From Campylobacter sp. (GTDB taxonomy: Bacteria > Campylobacterota > Campylobacteria > Campylobacterales > Campylobacteraceae), in the NCBI GenBank assembly GCA_022775765.1, contig JALFKC010000066.1, forward strand, positions 1 through 37,276: a DNA stretch of 37,276 nucleotides, in the 5' to 3' direction. The position numbers and the translations under genes are program-made. Below, piece after piece: positions 26,902 through 35,070 of this stretch; within the stretch, counting starts at the first letter, position 1, and each line of letters opens with the position of its first letter. The notes beneath the pieces were generated by a model, which was given only the letters and a program-made list of their open reading frames with translations, did no database searches and was not told where the DNA came from.

Positions 26902-28098
26902 TTACGAGCGATAGTCTGAGTTAATCTCCACATATTTATGGCTCAAATCACACCCATAAGTGGTGAATTCATCCTGTCCTACGCCAAGTTCGCAAGTTAT
27001 TTTAAAGCTATCTTTTTGCATAATTTTGTGAGCTTTCATCTCAGTCTCTGCGTCAAGTTCGGTTTTGACATTGCCAAATTTATCCCTACCAAAAATCAGC
27101 AAATCGTCAAAATAGATATTTAGCCTATCTTCATAGCACTCAACCCCACTCGCTCCGATAGTTGAAGCTATTCTCCCCCAGTTTGGATCCTCTCCAAAAA
27201 GTGCAGTTTTGACTAAAAGCGAGTTTGATAGCATAGTTGCGGCTTTTTTAGCCTCACTCTCATCTTTTGCACCCTTTATCTCAAAAGCGACTACTTTGTT
27301 TGAGCCCTCACCGTCTTTTAATATCATCATAGCTAAGTTTTTAGTTATCATATCAAGTGTGGTTTTAAAAGCTAACTTGTCATAGCCATTTTTGCCACTA
27401 GAGCACAAAAAAACGGTGTCATTTGTAGATGTGTCGCCATCCGTGCTTATTAGATTAAAGCTCTGTTTAACCGAACTGCTTAGTAGCTCATCCATATCGC
27501 TTTTTGGGATATTTGCGTCAGTCAGCACAAAGCATAGCATTGTGGCTAAACAAGGATTTATCATACCAGCACCCTTACAAACTGCGGCGATATTAAAGCT
27601 AGTACCATCATCAAGGCAAACCTTAAAAGCCAGCTCTTTTTTGAATGTATCAGTTGTCATCACCGCACTAGCAAACGCGTCTGAGTTTTTAGAATTAAAA
27701 TCAAATTTATCAAAAGAGTTGTAGAAATTCTCTTTTTTAAGGCGGTATCCTATCACGCCGGTTGAACTCATTATAGGGTTAATCAGCTCAATATGAGAGC
27801 TTAAATTTGCAAAAATATCATCAATATCGCTCACCCCAGCTTCGCCTGTCATCGCGTTAGCGTTTTTGGAATTTGCGAGAATAAAATTGCTCTTAAAGCC
27901 CTTTTTGTATCTTAGAAAATGCCTAATTGGTGCAGCTTTAAAAACATTGCTAGTAAAAACCCCACTCACTTCAAAGCTCTCATCACTTCTTATAAATCCA
28001 ACATCAAAGCCCTCTTTTTTAAAGCCGACATTTACCCCACCACAATAGAACCCATCAACATTCTCAAGCCCATTTTTTAAACTAAAAATTTCAAACAT
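26902..28098 (-). CDS. argJ: Glutamate N-acetyltransferase / amino-acid acetyltransferase
   Basis: A 398-residue ArgJ, which moves the acetyl group from N-acetylornithine to glutamate in the cyclic arginine pathway (and may also use acetyl-CoA). It is made as a precursor that cuts itself before the nucleophile Thr in CLATMLCFVLTDANI. Other motifs: ILANSKNANAMTGEAG, STDGDTSTNDTVF and FGEDPNWGRIASTIGASG. Length is normal. It overlaps the upstream channel gene by eight bases. Confidence 0.95.
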   Translation of the reverse strand: MFEIFSLKNGLENVDGFYCGGVNVGFKKEGFDVGFIRSDESFEVSGVFTSNVFKAAPIRHFLRYKKGFKSNFILANSKNANAMTGEAGVSDIDDIFANLSSHIELINPIMSSTGVIGYRLKKENFYNSFDKFDFNSKNSDAFASAVMTTDTFKKELAFKVCLDDGTSFNIAAVCKGAGMINPCLATMLCFVLTDANIPKSDMDELLSSSVKQSFNLISTDGDTSTNDTVFLCSSGKNGYDKLAFKTTLDMITKNLAMMILKDGEGSNKVVAFEIKGAKDESEAKKAATMLSNSLLVKTALFGEDPNWGRIASTIGASGVECYEDRLNIYFDDLLIFGRDKFGNVKTELDAETEMKAHKIMQKDSFKITCELGVGQDEFTTYGCDLSHKYVEINSDYRS

Positions 28099-29221
28099 AT
28101 TTTATCTCCTGCGGTTTGTATCTTTGCGTGATTAGCTTTTTGGCAAATCTTATCCCATCAGCTGTTCCAACTACGAAAAGTTTTGCATTTGTTCCTATGA
28201 TAGTTTCGCCACTTGGCATAGGGATAAACCTCTCATTTTCGTCCAAAATCCCAATAATATCAGCACTTGTTAACTCTCTAAGTCTAGTCTCTCTTATGCG
28301 TTTAAATCTCACCCACGAATACTCAGGCACCAAAATCTCTTCAATATCAATGAGTGAGCTTTTTTGATACAAAAATCTATCAAGCATATTTTCCATATCT
28401 GGACGCACACTTATCGCACTTAGGCGTTGAGCGGCTAATTTGGATGGGGAAATGACTGAATTTGCCCCTAGCTTTTTGAGTTTTTCTAGGTCTAGTTCGT
28501 TGTCAGTAACTGTCATTATAAAGTAAGGCTTATCTCTTTGAAGCTCTTTTTCATAAAGTCTAACAGTTGCTATTATAGCGATATTGTCCGCTATATTTTC
28601 ACTCAAAGAGATCACACCCTTTGCACTAGATAGGTGAGCTTTAAGAAGGGTTTTTTCGGTGTGAGCTTCACCAACTATGTAGTAAGGATATCTATTTTCT
28701 TGGGCAGTATTTTCAAGGTTTGGGTCATTATCAACCACCACAAACGGTATGTGATTTTCTCTAAACTGCTTAGCAAGTTCTACAGTGTAGATATTGTTAT
28801 AGCATATAACTATATGGTTTTTTAGCCTTGCGATTTTGTAAATCATACTTCTTTCTTTTATCAGCCCTACAAGTTTGCCTTTGTTAATTATCTCTATAAC
28901 AAGACCCATTGAAAATGTAAAAACTACAAATCCAAGCAGTATAAAACATATAGTAAAAATTCTGCCTGCCATAGTGATATGAGCAACCTCAGTATATCCT
29001 AAGGTCGTAAATGTCATCCCCGCTTGATAAAACGCATCTGCAAGGGAAAATTTGCTAAAAACTATATATCCCAAAGTTCCGATGAGCATCATCAAAACTA
29101 TCAAGATAGCAGGCAATCTAAAAAATCTAAACTGCTCGTAAAGTTCAGTATCTACATCAATATCAGGCTTAGATGAATCTTTCCAATCAAGAAATTTCTT
29201 GAATTTTTTTATAAGAGACAT
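28091..29221 (-). CDS. Two-TM potassium channel-like protein with RCK (TrkA-N/TrkA-C) domains
   Basis: A 376-residue inner membrane protein. TM1 is about residues 36-55, a pore helix and filter-like TTLGYTEV lie at 72-79, TM2 is about 86-110, followed by an RCK N-domain (about 133-265) and a C-domain (about 280-376). The layout matches MthK-type channels. Two departures: the filter lacks the last Gly of T-x-G-Y-G (Thr77 instead), and the Rossmann glycine motif expected after HIVIC is YNNIYT, so nucleotide binding in the usual way is doubtful. It may be a channel with altered selectivity or a sensory relative. Overlaps argJ. Confidence 0.8.
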   Translation of the reverse strand: MSLIKKFKKFLDWKDSSKPDIDVDTELYEQFRFFRLPAILIVLMMLIGTLGYIVFSKFSLADAFYQAGMTFTTLGYTEVAHITMAGRIFTICFILLGFVVFTFSMGLVIEIINKGKLVGLIKERSMIYKIARLKNHIVICYNNIYTVELAKQFRENHIPFVVVDNDPNLENTAQENRYPYYIVGEAHTEKTLLKAHLSSAKGVISLSENIADNIAIIATVRLYEKELQRDKPYFIMTVTDNELDLEKLKKLGANSVISPSKLAAQRLSAISVRPDMENMLDRFLYQKSSLIDIEEILVPEYSWVRFKRIRETRLRELTSADIIGILDENERFIPMPSGETIIGTNAKLFVVGTADGIRFAKKLITQRYKPQEIKYV

Positions 29222-29242
29222 CTAAGCTCTTTTTATCCTAAA

Positions 29243-29434
29243 CTATTTTGAATTTTTTCTAAGAGTTCTTAGAGTTGAAGCTGCAACTTTGATTTTTTTG
29301 CTTGTTCCATCTTCAAGCCTTACTCTAATAGTTCTAAGGTTTGGTAAAAATCTTTTTTTGGTTCTATTGTTAGCGTGACTAACGCTATTGCCAACCATTG
29401 CACCTTTGCCTGTTAAATCGCATCTTTTTGCCAT
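29243..29434 (-). CDS. rpmB: 50S ribosomal protein L28
   Basis: A 63-residue L28 with [20 protein letters not shown] at the start and [20 protein letters not shown] in the second half, the normal length for epsilonproteobacteria. Twenty-one bases upstream of the channel gene, possibly co-transcribed. Confidence 0.96.
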   Translation of the reverse strand: MAKRCDLTGKGAMVGNSVSHANNRTKKRFLPNLRTIRVRLEDGTSKKIKVAASTLRTLRKNSK

Positions 29435-29589
29435 TGTCTAATTCCTTATGATTTTAAAATGAAAATAAACGCTGATTATACCAAATCATAGTTCAAATTT
29501 AACTTAAAGCAGTTTTGAGTTATAGTTTTATGAGAATTTATGATTTAAGAGTGTAAAATACAAAATTGATTTAAATTTAAAGGTAAAAA

Positions 29590-30237
29590 ATGTATGTAGC
29601 ACCAAGTATATTATCGGCTGATTTTTTAAATTTAGAAAAAGAGATAAAAGCCATCTGTGAAGCTGGGGCGGATCTAGTGCATATTGATGTGATGGATGGA
29701 CATTTTGTGCCAAATCTAACTATCGGCCCACTTGTAGTAAATGCCGTTAGCAAGATTAGTAGCATTCCACTTGATATACATTTGATGGTAAAAAATGTAG
29801 GATTTTTTGTGGATATGTTTTTGCCACTAAAGCCAAAATTTCTTAGCTTTCATATAGAAGAAGAGACTCATCCACTAAGAATGATAGATCATATCAGAAA
29901 AAATAGCGTTAGCCCAGCAATAGTGCTAAATCCGCACACTCCGGTAAGCTTGCTTGAATATATTATCAAAGAGGTTGATATGGTGCTTTTGATGAGCGTA
30001 AATCCGGGCTTTGGCGGTCAAAGCTTTATCCCATCAACACTTCACAAAATTTCTCAATTAAGAGAGCTAATTGATAAAAGTGGTGCAAAATGCATGATAG
30101 AGGTTGATGGTGGTATAAACGGACTAAATATCGCAGACATAGAAGAGGCTGGAGCAGATATAGTGGTGGCTGGAAACTATATATTTACATCAAACAATTA
30201 CAAAGAATCAATTAAATCATTAAAGCTAGAGTTTTGA
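29590..30237 (+). CDS. rpe: Ribulose-phosphate 3-epimerase
   Basis: A 215-residue TIM-barrel enzyme interconverting ribulose-5-phosphate and xylulose-5-phosphate in the pentose phosphate pathway. Metal/catalytic motifs are visible: APSILSADF, HIDVMDGHFVPNLTIGP, LDIHLMV, LLMSVNPGFGGQSFIP and IEVDGGIN. All expected Asp/His ligands are present. Start ATG follows AAAGGTAAAAA. The next gene starts inside its stop codon. Confidence 0.97.
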   Translation: MYVAPSILSADFLNLEKEIKAICEAGADLVHIDVMDGHFVPNLTIGPLVVNAVSKISSIPLDIHLMVKNVGFFVDMFLPLKPKFLSFHIEEETHPLRMIDHIRKNSVSPAIVLNPHTPVSLLEYIIKEVDMVLLMSVNPGFGGQSFIPSTLHKISQLRELIDKSGAKCMIEVDGGINGLNIADIEEAGADIVVAGNYIFTSNNYKESIKSLKLEF

Positions 30238-31028
30238 GTCCAAAATTAGAAAATTTTATAAATTTGCTTGCAAAAACAAGCCTAAACCACTATGATTTTT
30301 TGCAAAAAGCCTACGATATCGATGAGATAAGAGAGCTTTTTGAGCCAAAAGATTTTAATAATTGGAAGCTTCTTGGATTAGAGCTACAAAAGCTTGATAA
30401 TACCAAAATCACACTCAAAACAAGGCAAACAAGCATAGAAGATGAGACTTTTTGCATAGTCGATATCGAAACAAATGGCGGAATCAAAACAGGTCAAATC
30501 ATCGAAATTGGTGCTATAAAAATAATGGATAATGAAATTTTGGATGAGTTTAAAACTCTAGTGTATGCCAAAGAGATCCCTGAAAATATCAGCGAACTGA
30601 CTGGAATTTATGTTAGCGATTTAAAAGACGCACCGCCACTTAAAGCTGTGCTTGAAAAATTTAGGCTATTTTTGGGAACTTCAGTTTTTGTGGCTCACAA
30701 TGTCAAATTTGACTATGAATTTATCAGCAAAAGTTTGCAAAATTTAGGCTATGGAATGCTTTTAAATAGACGAATTTGCACGATAGAACTTGCAAGAAGA
30801 ACTATTCCAGCTCAAAAATATGGTCTTGAAAGCTTAAAAGAGCAGCTTGGAATTAGTGGCGTTCATCACAGAGCCCTAAGTGACGCAATTAGTGCGTGGG
30901 AAGTGTTTAAAGTAAGCTTACAAAGAGTTCCATGGAGCGTGCAAACTACTGAAGACTTAATCACATTTAGTCGCACCGCCCCGAGTGTAAAAATACCAAC
31001 AATCAAAATAGACGCACAAAATCAGTAA
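30234..31028 (+). CDS. DEDDh 3'-5' exonuclease, DnaQ/PolC epsilon-like
   Basis: A 264-residue exonuclease of the DNA polymerase III epsilon superfamily. Catalytic residues are in FCIVDIETNGG (Asp, Glu; Exo I), VAHNVKFDYEFI (Asp; Exo II) and HRALSDA (His and Asp; Exo III), the DEDDh pattern. About 70 residues before Exo I form an extra helical domain seen in epsilonproteobacterial members. The most likely start is a TTG whose T-T-G-A overlaps the TGA of rpe, so it is translationally coupled; no better ATG is available before Exo I. Whether it is the replicative proofreading subunit or a repair nuclease is not clear. Confidence 0.85.
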   Translation: MSPKLENFINLLAKTSLNHYDFLQKAYDIDEIRELFEPKDFNNWKLLGLELQKLDNTKITLKTRQTSIEDETFCIVDIETNGGIKTGQIIEIGAIKIMDNEILDEFKTLVYAKEIPENISELTGIYVSDLKDAPPLKAVLEKFRLFLGTSVFVAHNVKFDYEFISKSLQNLGYGMLLNRRICTIELARRTIPAQKYGLESLKEQLGISGVHHRALSDAISAWEVFKVSLQRVPWSVQTTEDLITFSRTAPSVKIPTIKIDAQNQ

Positions 31029-31088
31029 AATCTATAATACTTAGATTATCAAAATTATCCCTAAATGGTAAAATTTACTTAATTAAAT

Positions 31089-31113
31089 AAATTTAGTATA
31101 TTATACTAAATTT
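31089..31113. terminator. Perfect 25-bp palindrome after the exonuclease gene
   Basis: AAATTTAGTATA and its exact complement flank one central T, 60 bases past the exonuclease stop. It has an AT-only tip and no clear U tract. It is either the terminator of rpe-exonuclease or a dyad operator ahead of dba. Confidence 0.55.
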
Positions 31114-31171
31114 ATAAGTATTATTTTATCGTTGCTTTGCTATACTTCGCTAAATTTTTCAAGGAGATAGT

Positions 31172-31336
31172 ATGGAATTTTTAGAATACCTATTAGCACT
31201 TTTTGTGTTGTTTTTGGTTCTATTTTGACCCAAAAAAGAAGCTCTTGCTTTTAAACTTCTTTGGGTTTGTATAGGTTTGGACGCGGTGTTAATAGTAGCT
31301 AGTGCGTCAAGTTGGCTACCTGGATTTAATCTATAA
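31172..31336 (+). pseudogene. dba: Dba-like small membrane protein, broken by an in-frame TGA
   Basis: A reading frame of 54 codons beginning MEFLEYLLALFVLFLVLF, then TGA at 31226-31228, then continuing in the same frame through KKEALAFKLLWVCIGLDAVL to a TAA. AAGGAG precedes the ATG. Size, hydrophobic start and position just before dsbI match Dba of Campylobacter, a small protein of the disulfide bond system. The downstream dsbI is also broken, so the TGA is most simply a nonsense mutation. Confidence 0.7.
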
Positions 31337-31346
31337 GGGATAAATT

Positions 31347-32918
31347 ATAAAATTTTTAAATCAAAAAAATTTTACTTTAATAGTCACTCTAGCCATTTTT
31401 CTCATACTTGTTATTCTTGTTGGTATGGCAAATATCTATCTTGGCTTTTTATAAAGGCAGAGCCCTTGCTTGCTTTGTGGACACGAGAGATTTGGGATGA
31501 TTTTGGTTGGAATTACTGGTATTTTTATGCTAAGATATGGCGTTAAAATCAAATATATTGCCACAGTTTTTATCATAGCATTTTGGTTTATGTTTGAAGG
31601 GCTTAGACATATGGTTAACCACGCCGCTAGAGATATCGGAATGGGCTTTGGAGAGGCGATTTTGGGCTTCACACATATACGGCGTTTGTGGTGTATTGGA
31701 TAGTTATTTTAGCGATGGCTTTGATGATGTTTTTTATCAGACCAAACAACGAACTAGGCAAAGAGATCGCCACTGAAGAGCTACAAATAAAAGAGTTTTC
31801 ACCATTTACAAAAGCAGTTGGAATTTAGCTTTTATAGTAGTGTTAAGCAATACTTTTCAATTTTTGCTTACAAACGGCATTCCACCATATGGCAGAAGCG
31901 GTAGCCCTGCTAGATTTACACCAAATATCGCCAAATCATCTCAGTATTGGGATAATCACCACTGGCATGAAAACTTTAATCTCGGTAAAGCTAGCCTACT
32001 TGGAACCAATCAAGGTCCAAAACCCTATGTTCTTGGAATCAACGAGTATGATTTAAACCTAGACCTAAATTTTGAAAATCTGCCTTTTAAAGGTAGCGAT
32101 ACTAAGATCCAAATCTTATCTGAAAAAGAGATAGGATTTAAAACAACAAGTGCTTTCAAAAAGCCTGTAGCTGGTGGAATTGCGTATGATAGAGTAAATG
32201 ATGAGTTTGCAATAATTGGCGTTGGTGGCTCTGTATATTTTACAGATGACGAGTTTAAAGAAGCAAAAAACTATGCTATCATCGATCAAGTCAATGGAAT
32301 GGACGCTCCTATTAGCGTTGGTGCGTCGTATTTTGGTAGCCAAAAAGTTGTCGCAACCGCTTATAGCAAAACAATTTGGGGCGTGATGAATAGTGATGAA
32401 ATCGATGAAAAAGTTCAGTGGAAATACTTAAGAAAAGTTAATGGAAACTTAATGCTAATATTTAATAGAAGTAGAGCCAGTGTGATGACAACAAGGCTAA
32501 AAAAGCCTATATCCTAAACCTTGCAAAAGACCCTAATAGCGAGTTTGCGTATATGATAAGCATTCTGGTTAAAAAGTCTCCAAAGACGATTTTGCTTAAA
32601 TTTGACACAACAGACAATCAAATTAGCGAAGAAACTGTGCTTAAATTTGATGAGAGTTTATCTCTAAAAAATGGGGCTAATGTAAGTGATTTGTATATAG
32701 TTGGGGCTGATATAATTGATGGCAAAATGCTAGCTCTCTCTAAAAGCTTCAGTACTTTGATTGAGATAAATTTAAGCTCAAAAACCATAACAAATGCTTA
32801 CAAACTGCCACAAATTGGTGATTTTAGCGATATAGCAATCAAAGGCGAAAATCTTTTTGTACTCTTAAGGGTTGATGGCAAAGACAAGGTTTATGTGCTA
32901 AATAATCCATTGTATTAA
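31347..32918 (+). pseudogene. dsbI: DsbI disulfide oxidoreductase, multiply disrupted
   Basis: A DsbB-type inner membrane thiol oxidase fused to a periplasmic beta-propeller-like domain, the Campylobacter DsbI layout. The apparent start is ATA (31347-31349) behind AAGGG, probably a mutated ATG. The first helix (KFLNQKNFTLIVTLAIFLIL) is followed by an in-frame TAA at 31452-31454 just before the DsbB redox motif QSPCLLCGHERFGM. Frame changes occur near 31665, 31812 and 32490. The C-terminal part (31840-32918) keeps long open stretches, e.g. NGIPPYGRSGSPARFTPN and PVAGGIAYDRVNDEFAIIG. Five lesions make a working protein very unlikely. The remnant is still highly readable, so the loss seems recent. 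Confidence 0.88.
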
Positions 32919-32924
32919 ACCAAT

Positions 32925-32952
32925 TTAGACCAAAACGATTGTTTTGGTCTAA
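32925..32952 (+). terminator. Hairpin after dsbI
   Basis: A perfect 12-bp stem TTAGACCAAAAC/GTTTTGGTCTAA with loop GATT, seven bases past the dsbI stop. Followed by a moderately T-rich stretch. Confidence 0.75.
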
Positions 32953-33042
32953 GATTAGGTTATTTTATACTGCTATCAATTATTTTTTGGCTTTAAATTT
33001 GCAAATTTAATGATACAATTACTACTAAATTTTAGGAAATAT

Positions 33043-33096
33043 ATGAATTTACAAAACTTTTTAATAACCAAATTTGGCATAATATGTTGTGGTTAG
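33043..33096 (+). CDS. Possible 17-residue leader peptide overlapping the EamA gene start
   Basis: ATG at 33043 behind TAGGAAA opens MNLQNFLITKFGIICCG and stops at 33096, ten bases past the EamA start in another frame. The EamA ATG at 33084 has no ribosome site of its own nearby, so this small frame may bring ribosomes to it by coupling. It has no known function and could be chance. Confidence 0.35.
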   Translation: MNLQNFLITKFGIICCG

Positions 33097-34013
33097 CATT
33101 TGGACTTTTATCAGCATTTTTTGCTGGAATTGTAGCGATTTTGGCAAAAATTGGGCTTAGTGGAAGTTTTAGTTCAAACCTAACAACCCTAATCCGCTCA
33201 GTTATAATTACAGCTTTTGCGTGGATTTGGCTAATTTGTCTAAATTTACAGGGTGAAATTTACTCTCTAAGCTCTAAAAACTGGCTGTTTTTGCTACTCT
33301 CAGGCTTTGCAACTGGTGCGTCGTGGCTATGCTATTTTAAAGCTTTGAGTTTGGGTGAAGTTAATAAAGTAACACCAATTGACAAGTTAAGTACGCCACT
33401 TGGGATAGTTTTTGCGCTTTTAATATTAGGTGAGAGTTTTAATACTTTAAAGTGGCTAGCTGTAGTTTTGATAGGATTTGGGGTAATTTTGATGACAAAA
33501 GGCTCAACACAGATAAATAGCATAAATTTAAAACTAAAATCTACTAATAAATTTAAAAACTTCAGAGTTTTAGAGTGTTTAAAGAGAAATTTATGGCTAA
33601 TTTACGCTTTGCTTTCAGCTATTTTTGCTGGATTAACTGCGATTTTGGCTAAAATATCTTTGGATGGGATTAACCCAGATATCGCCACAGCAATAAGGTG
33701 CGTGGTGATAGTTTTGATGGCGTGGATAGTGATTTTATATGGAAGTGAGAGATTTAAATTTATAGAGCTTTTTAGGTATAAAAAAGAGCTTTTGTTTATT
33801 GTTTTATCAGCATTTGCGACTATAGCTTCGTGGCTATGCTACTTTAGAGCCTTAAATCTTGGCAATGCAAGTGCGGTGATAGCTATAGATAAGCTTAGCA
33901 TTGTTTTTACGGTTGTTTTTTCATATATTTTATTTAAAGAGAGACTTAGCAAAAATGGAATATATGGACTTTTGATGATAGTAGCGGCAAATATAATCTT
34001 AGCTTTTGGCTAG
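33084..34013 (+). CDS. EamA/DMT-superfamily transporter
   Basis: A 309-residue inner membrane protein of about ten TM helices, with two EamA domains (about 1-140 and 168-309). Each half repeats the same signature: AILAKIGL/AILAKISL, SWLCYFKALSLG/SWLCYFRALNLG and IDKLSTP/IDKLSIV, unusually alike for the two halves of a DMT protein. Odd numbers of helices per half would place them in opposite orientation. The substrate is unknown; drug/metabolite, amino acid or nucleotide-sugar export are all known for the superfamily. Monocistronic, with a possible leader peptide upstream. Confidence 0.88.
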   Translation: MLWLAFGLLSAFFAGIVAILAKIGLSGSFSSNLTTLIRSVIITAFAWIWLICLNLQGEIYSLSSKNWLFLLLSGFATGASWLCYFKALSLGEVNKVTPIDKLSTPLGIVFALLILGESFNTLKWLAVVLIGFGVILMTKGSTQINSINLKLKSTNKFKNFRVLECLKRNLWLIYALLSAIFAGLTAILAKISLDGINPDIATAIRCVVIVLMAWIVILYGSERFKFIELFRYKKELLFIVLSAFATIASWLCYFRALNLGNASAVIAIDKLSIVFTVVFSYILFKERLSKNGIYGLLMIVAANIILAFG

Positions 34014-34027
34014 ATAATAAATTTATA

Positions 34028-34154
34028 AATCTTAATTGAAAACTATTTATCTGCAAAATAATTCTTAGTAAATTTATATCACTTAGTCTTAATTTGTAAA
34101 TTTACAATCTTAATTGAAAACTATTTTTGGCAAACAGCCCATTTATATCACTTA
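34028..34154. repeat. 78-base-period direct repeat, diverged
   Basis: A 21-base segment AATCTTAATTGAAAACTATTT occurs at 34028-34048 and 34106-34126, and ATTTATATCACTTA follows each (34072-34085, 34141-34154). The middles differ. It looks like an old tandem duplication in the spacer after the EamA gene. Confidence 0.8.
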
Positions 34155-34256
34155 ATTTAAATTTATACTTTATAAAATAACTATTTATAAAGGGGAAAGG
34201 GTATCTATTTTTCTTTCTAAAGAAACTACCCTACAACTTCATCTTTGGGTCGCATA

Positions 34257-34348
34257 TGCTGATTTTACAGGAAATCTTTTGCTACGCAAAAACGCGTTGC
34301 TGATTTTACAAGAAATCTTTTGCTACGCAAAAACGCGTTGCTGATTTT
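34257..34348. repeat. 41-bp tandem repeat, two full units plus a partial
   Basis: Units 34257-34297 and 34298-34338 differ at one position (ACAGG versus ACAAG); a third begins at 34339 and merges into the structured element after ten bases. Each unit holds a small hairpin TTTTGC-TAC-GCAAAA and an ACGCGT site. Units abut without spacers, so it is not a CRISPR array. Confidence 0.95.
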
Positions 34349-34440
34349 CATAGGTGTGTTTTAAGGGAGCATACTGATAGTATGTGACCCAAAAACACAT
34401 ATAAGAAAAGCGTTAAATCCAGCCGAGTTGAGGAATAAAC
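34343..34440. repeat. Structured repeat element, copy A
   Basis: Nested hairpin: outer stem GATTTTC/GAAAAGC (34343-34349, 34405-34411; one mismatch), middle stem GTGTTTT/AAAACAC (34356-34362, 34392-34398), GGG/CCC (34365-34367, 34388-34390) and tip CATACT-GAT-AGTATG (34370-34384). A tail TTAAATCC...GAGGAATAAA follows. Copies B and C keep the same layout. Strand of action unknown. No protein frame explains it. Confidence 0.75.
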
Positions 34441-34474
34441 AATAATAAATTTGATAAACAAATAAACAATATAA

Positions 34475-34585
34475 GGAGGACAGGGGCTTCAAAGTTGCGA
34501 GGACCAGCCACTGTCCCCCTTAACAACCCACAACCCTGACCGACGCTAGAGATGCGGATAGTAGTTTGCTTACGCAAACATCCGC
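34475..34585. other. GC-richer structured spacer segment (possible ncRNA)
   Basis: A hairpin GGAGGACAG/CTGTCCCCC (34475-34483, 34511-34519; one mismatch) encloses GGCT/AGCC, and a second nested stem GCGGAT..GTTTGC-TTAC-GCAAAC-ATCCGC sits at 34554-34585. The stretch is much richer in GC than the spacer around it, and no coding frame is evident. Further on, ATCCG/CGGAT plus a T run (34644-34675) may be a weak terminator. Function unknown; an expressed RNA is only a suggestion. Confidence 0.45.
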
Positions 34586-34814
34586 AGATTATTTAAATTA
34601 AAAACTTATTTACAAATAAACAATTTGGGGCAGACATTCAGATATCCGATTACAGAAAACAGAGAACGGATTTTTGACTTAAATTTGGTTAAATTTATCT
34701 AATTGTAATTTTTAATTAGATTAGTAAAATCAAATTTGAGTAAAATGCCTAGAATAACAAAATAAAACTTAAATTTGCAAATAAATAATTCAAGAGAGAT
34801 TGTGTGTAATTAAT

Positions 34815-34912
34815 AAAATCGTAGTGGACTTTCAAGGGCACGCACTTATGGTGCATAAGCACAAAAAGTTCGCTAGGATTTAGGATAAATCCAAGCCAGG
34901 TTGGGAAATAAA
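34815..34912. repeat. Structured repeat element, copy B
   Basis: Same architecture as copy A with different sequence: outer AAATC/GATTT (34816-34820, 34877-34881), middle GGACTTT/AAAGTTC with one G-T pair (34826-34832, 34865-34871), AAGGG and tip GCACT-TAT-GGTGC (34842-34854). Tail ATAAATCC...TTGGGAAATAAA. The tip bases changed in pairs relative to A and C. An alternative tip CTTATG/CATAAG also exists. Confidence 0.7.
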
Positions 34913-34961
34913 AAATAGCAAAGATACTAACAATTCAAGACAGTATCGGCGTAGTTAATTT

Positions 34962-35055
34962 AAACTCGCACCATCCCACGAAGGAGCATACTTTTAGTAT
35001 GTGACTGCTGTGGGTGGTAAGAGTTTAGTTTAAATCCGTCATTAGTGGGGAATAA
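34962..35055. repeat. Structured repeat element, copy C
   Basis: Outer AAACTC/GAGTTT (34962-34967, 35021-35026), ACCA/TGGT, middle CCCAC/GTGGG (34975-34979, 35010-35014), AAGGAG then tip CATACT-TTT-AGTATG (34987-35001). Tail TTTAAATCC...GTGGGGAATAA (35030-35055), like A and B. It ends at the 3' end of the cytochrome gene. Confidence 0.75.
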
Positions 35056-35070
35056 TTTTACTCATTCCCC
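35047..35070 (-). terminator. Possible terminator of the flavocytochrome operon
   Basis: GGGGAAT/ATTCCCC with a ten-base loop spans the stop codon of the cytochrome gene. The AT-rich loop and lack of a clear U tract make it a moderate candidate; it also overlaps the tail of repeat copy C. Confidence 0.45.

Noticed and set aside
31226-31228. In-frame TGA in dba as selenocysteine
   Set aside because: No thiol-redox context at that position, and the next gene carries a TAA and frame changes, so decay explains it better.
34257-34348. Short regular repeats as a possible CRISPR array
   Set aside because: The 41-bp units touch each other with no unique spacers, and there are only two and a part.
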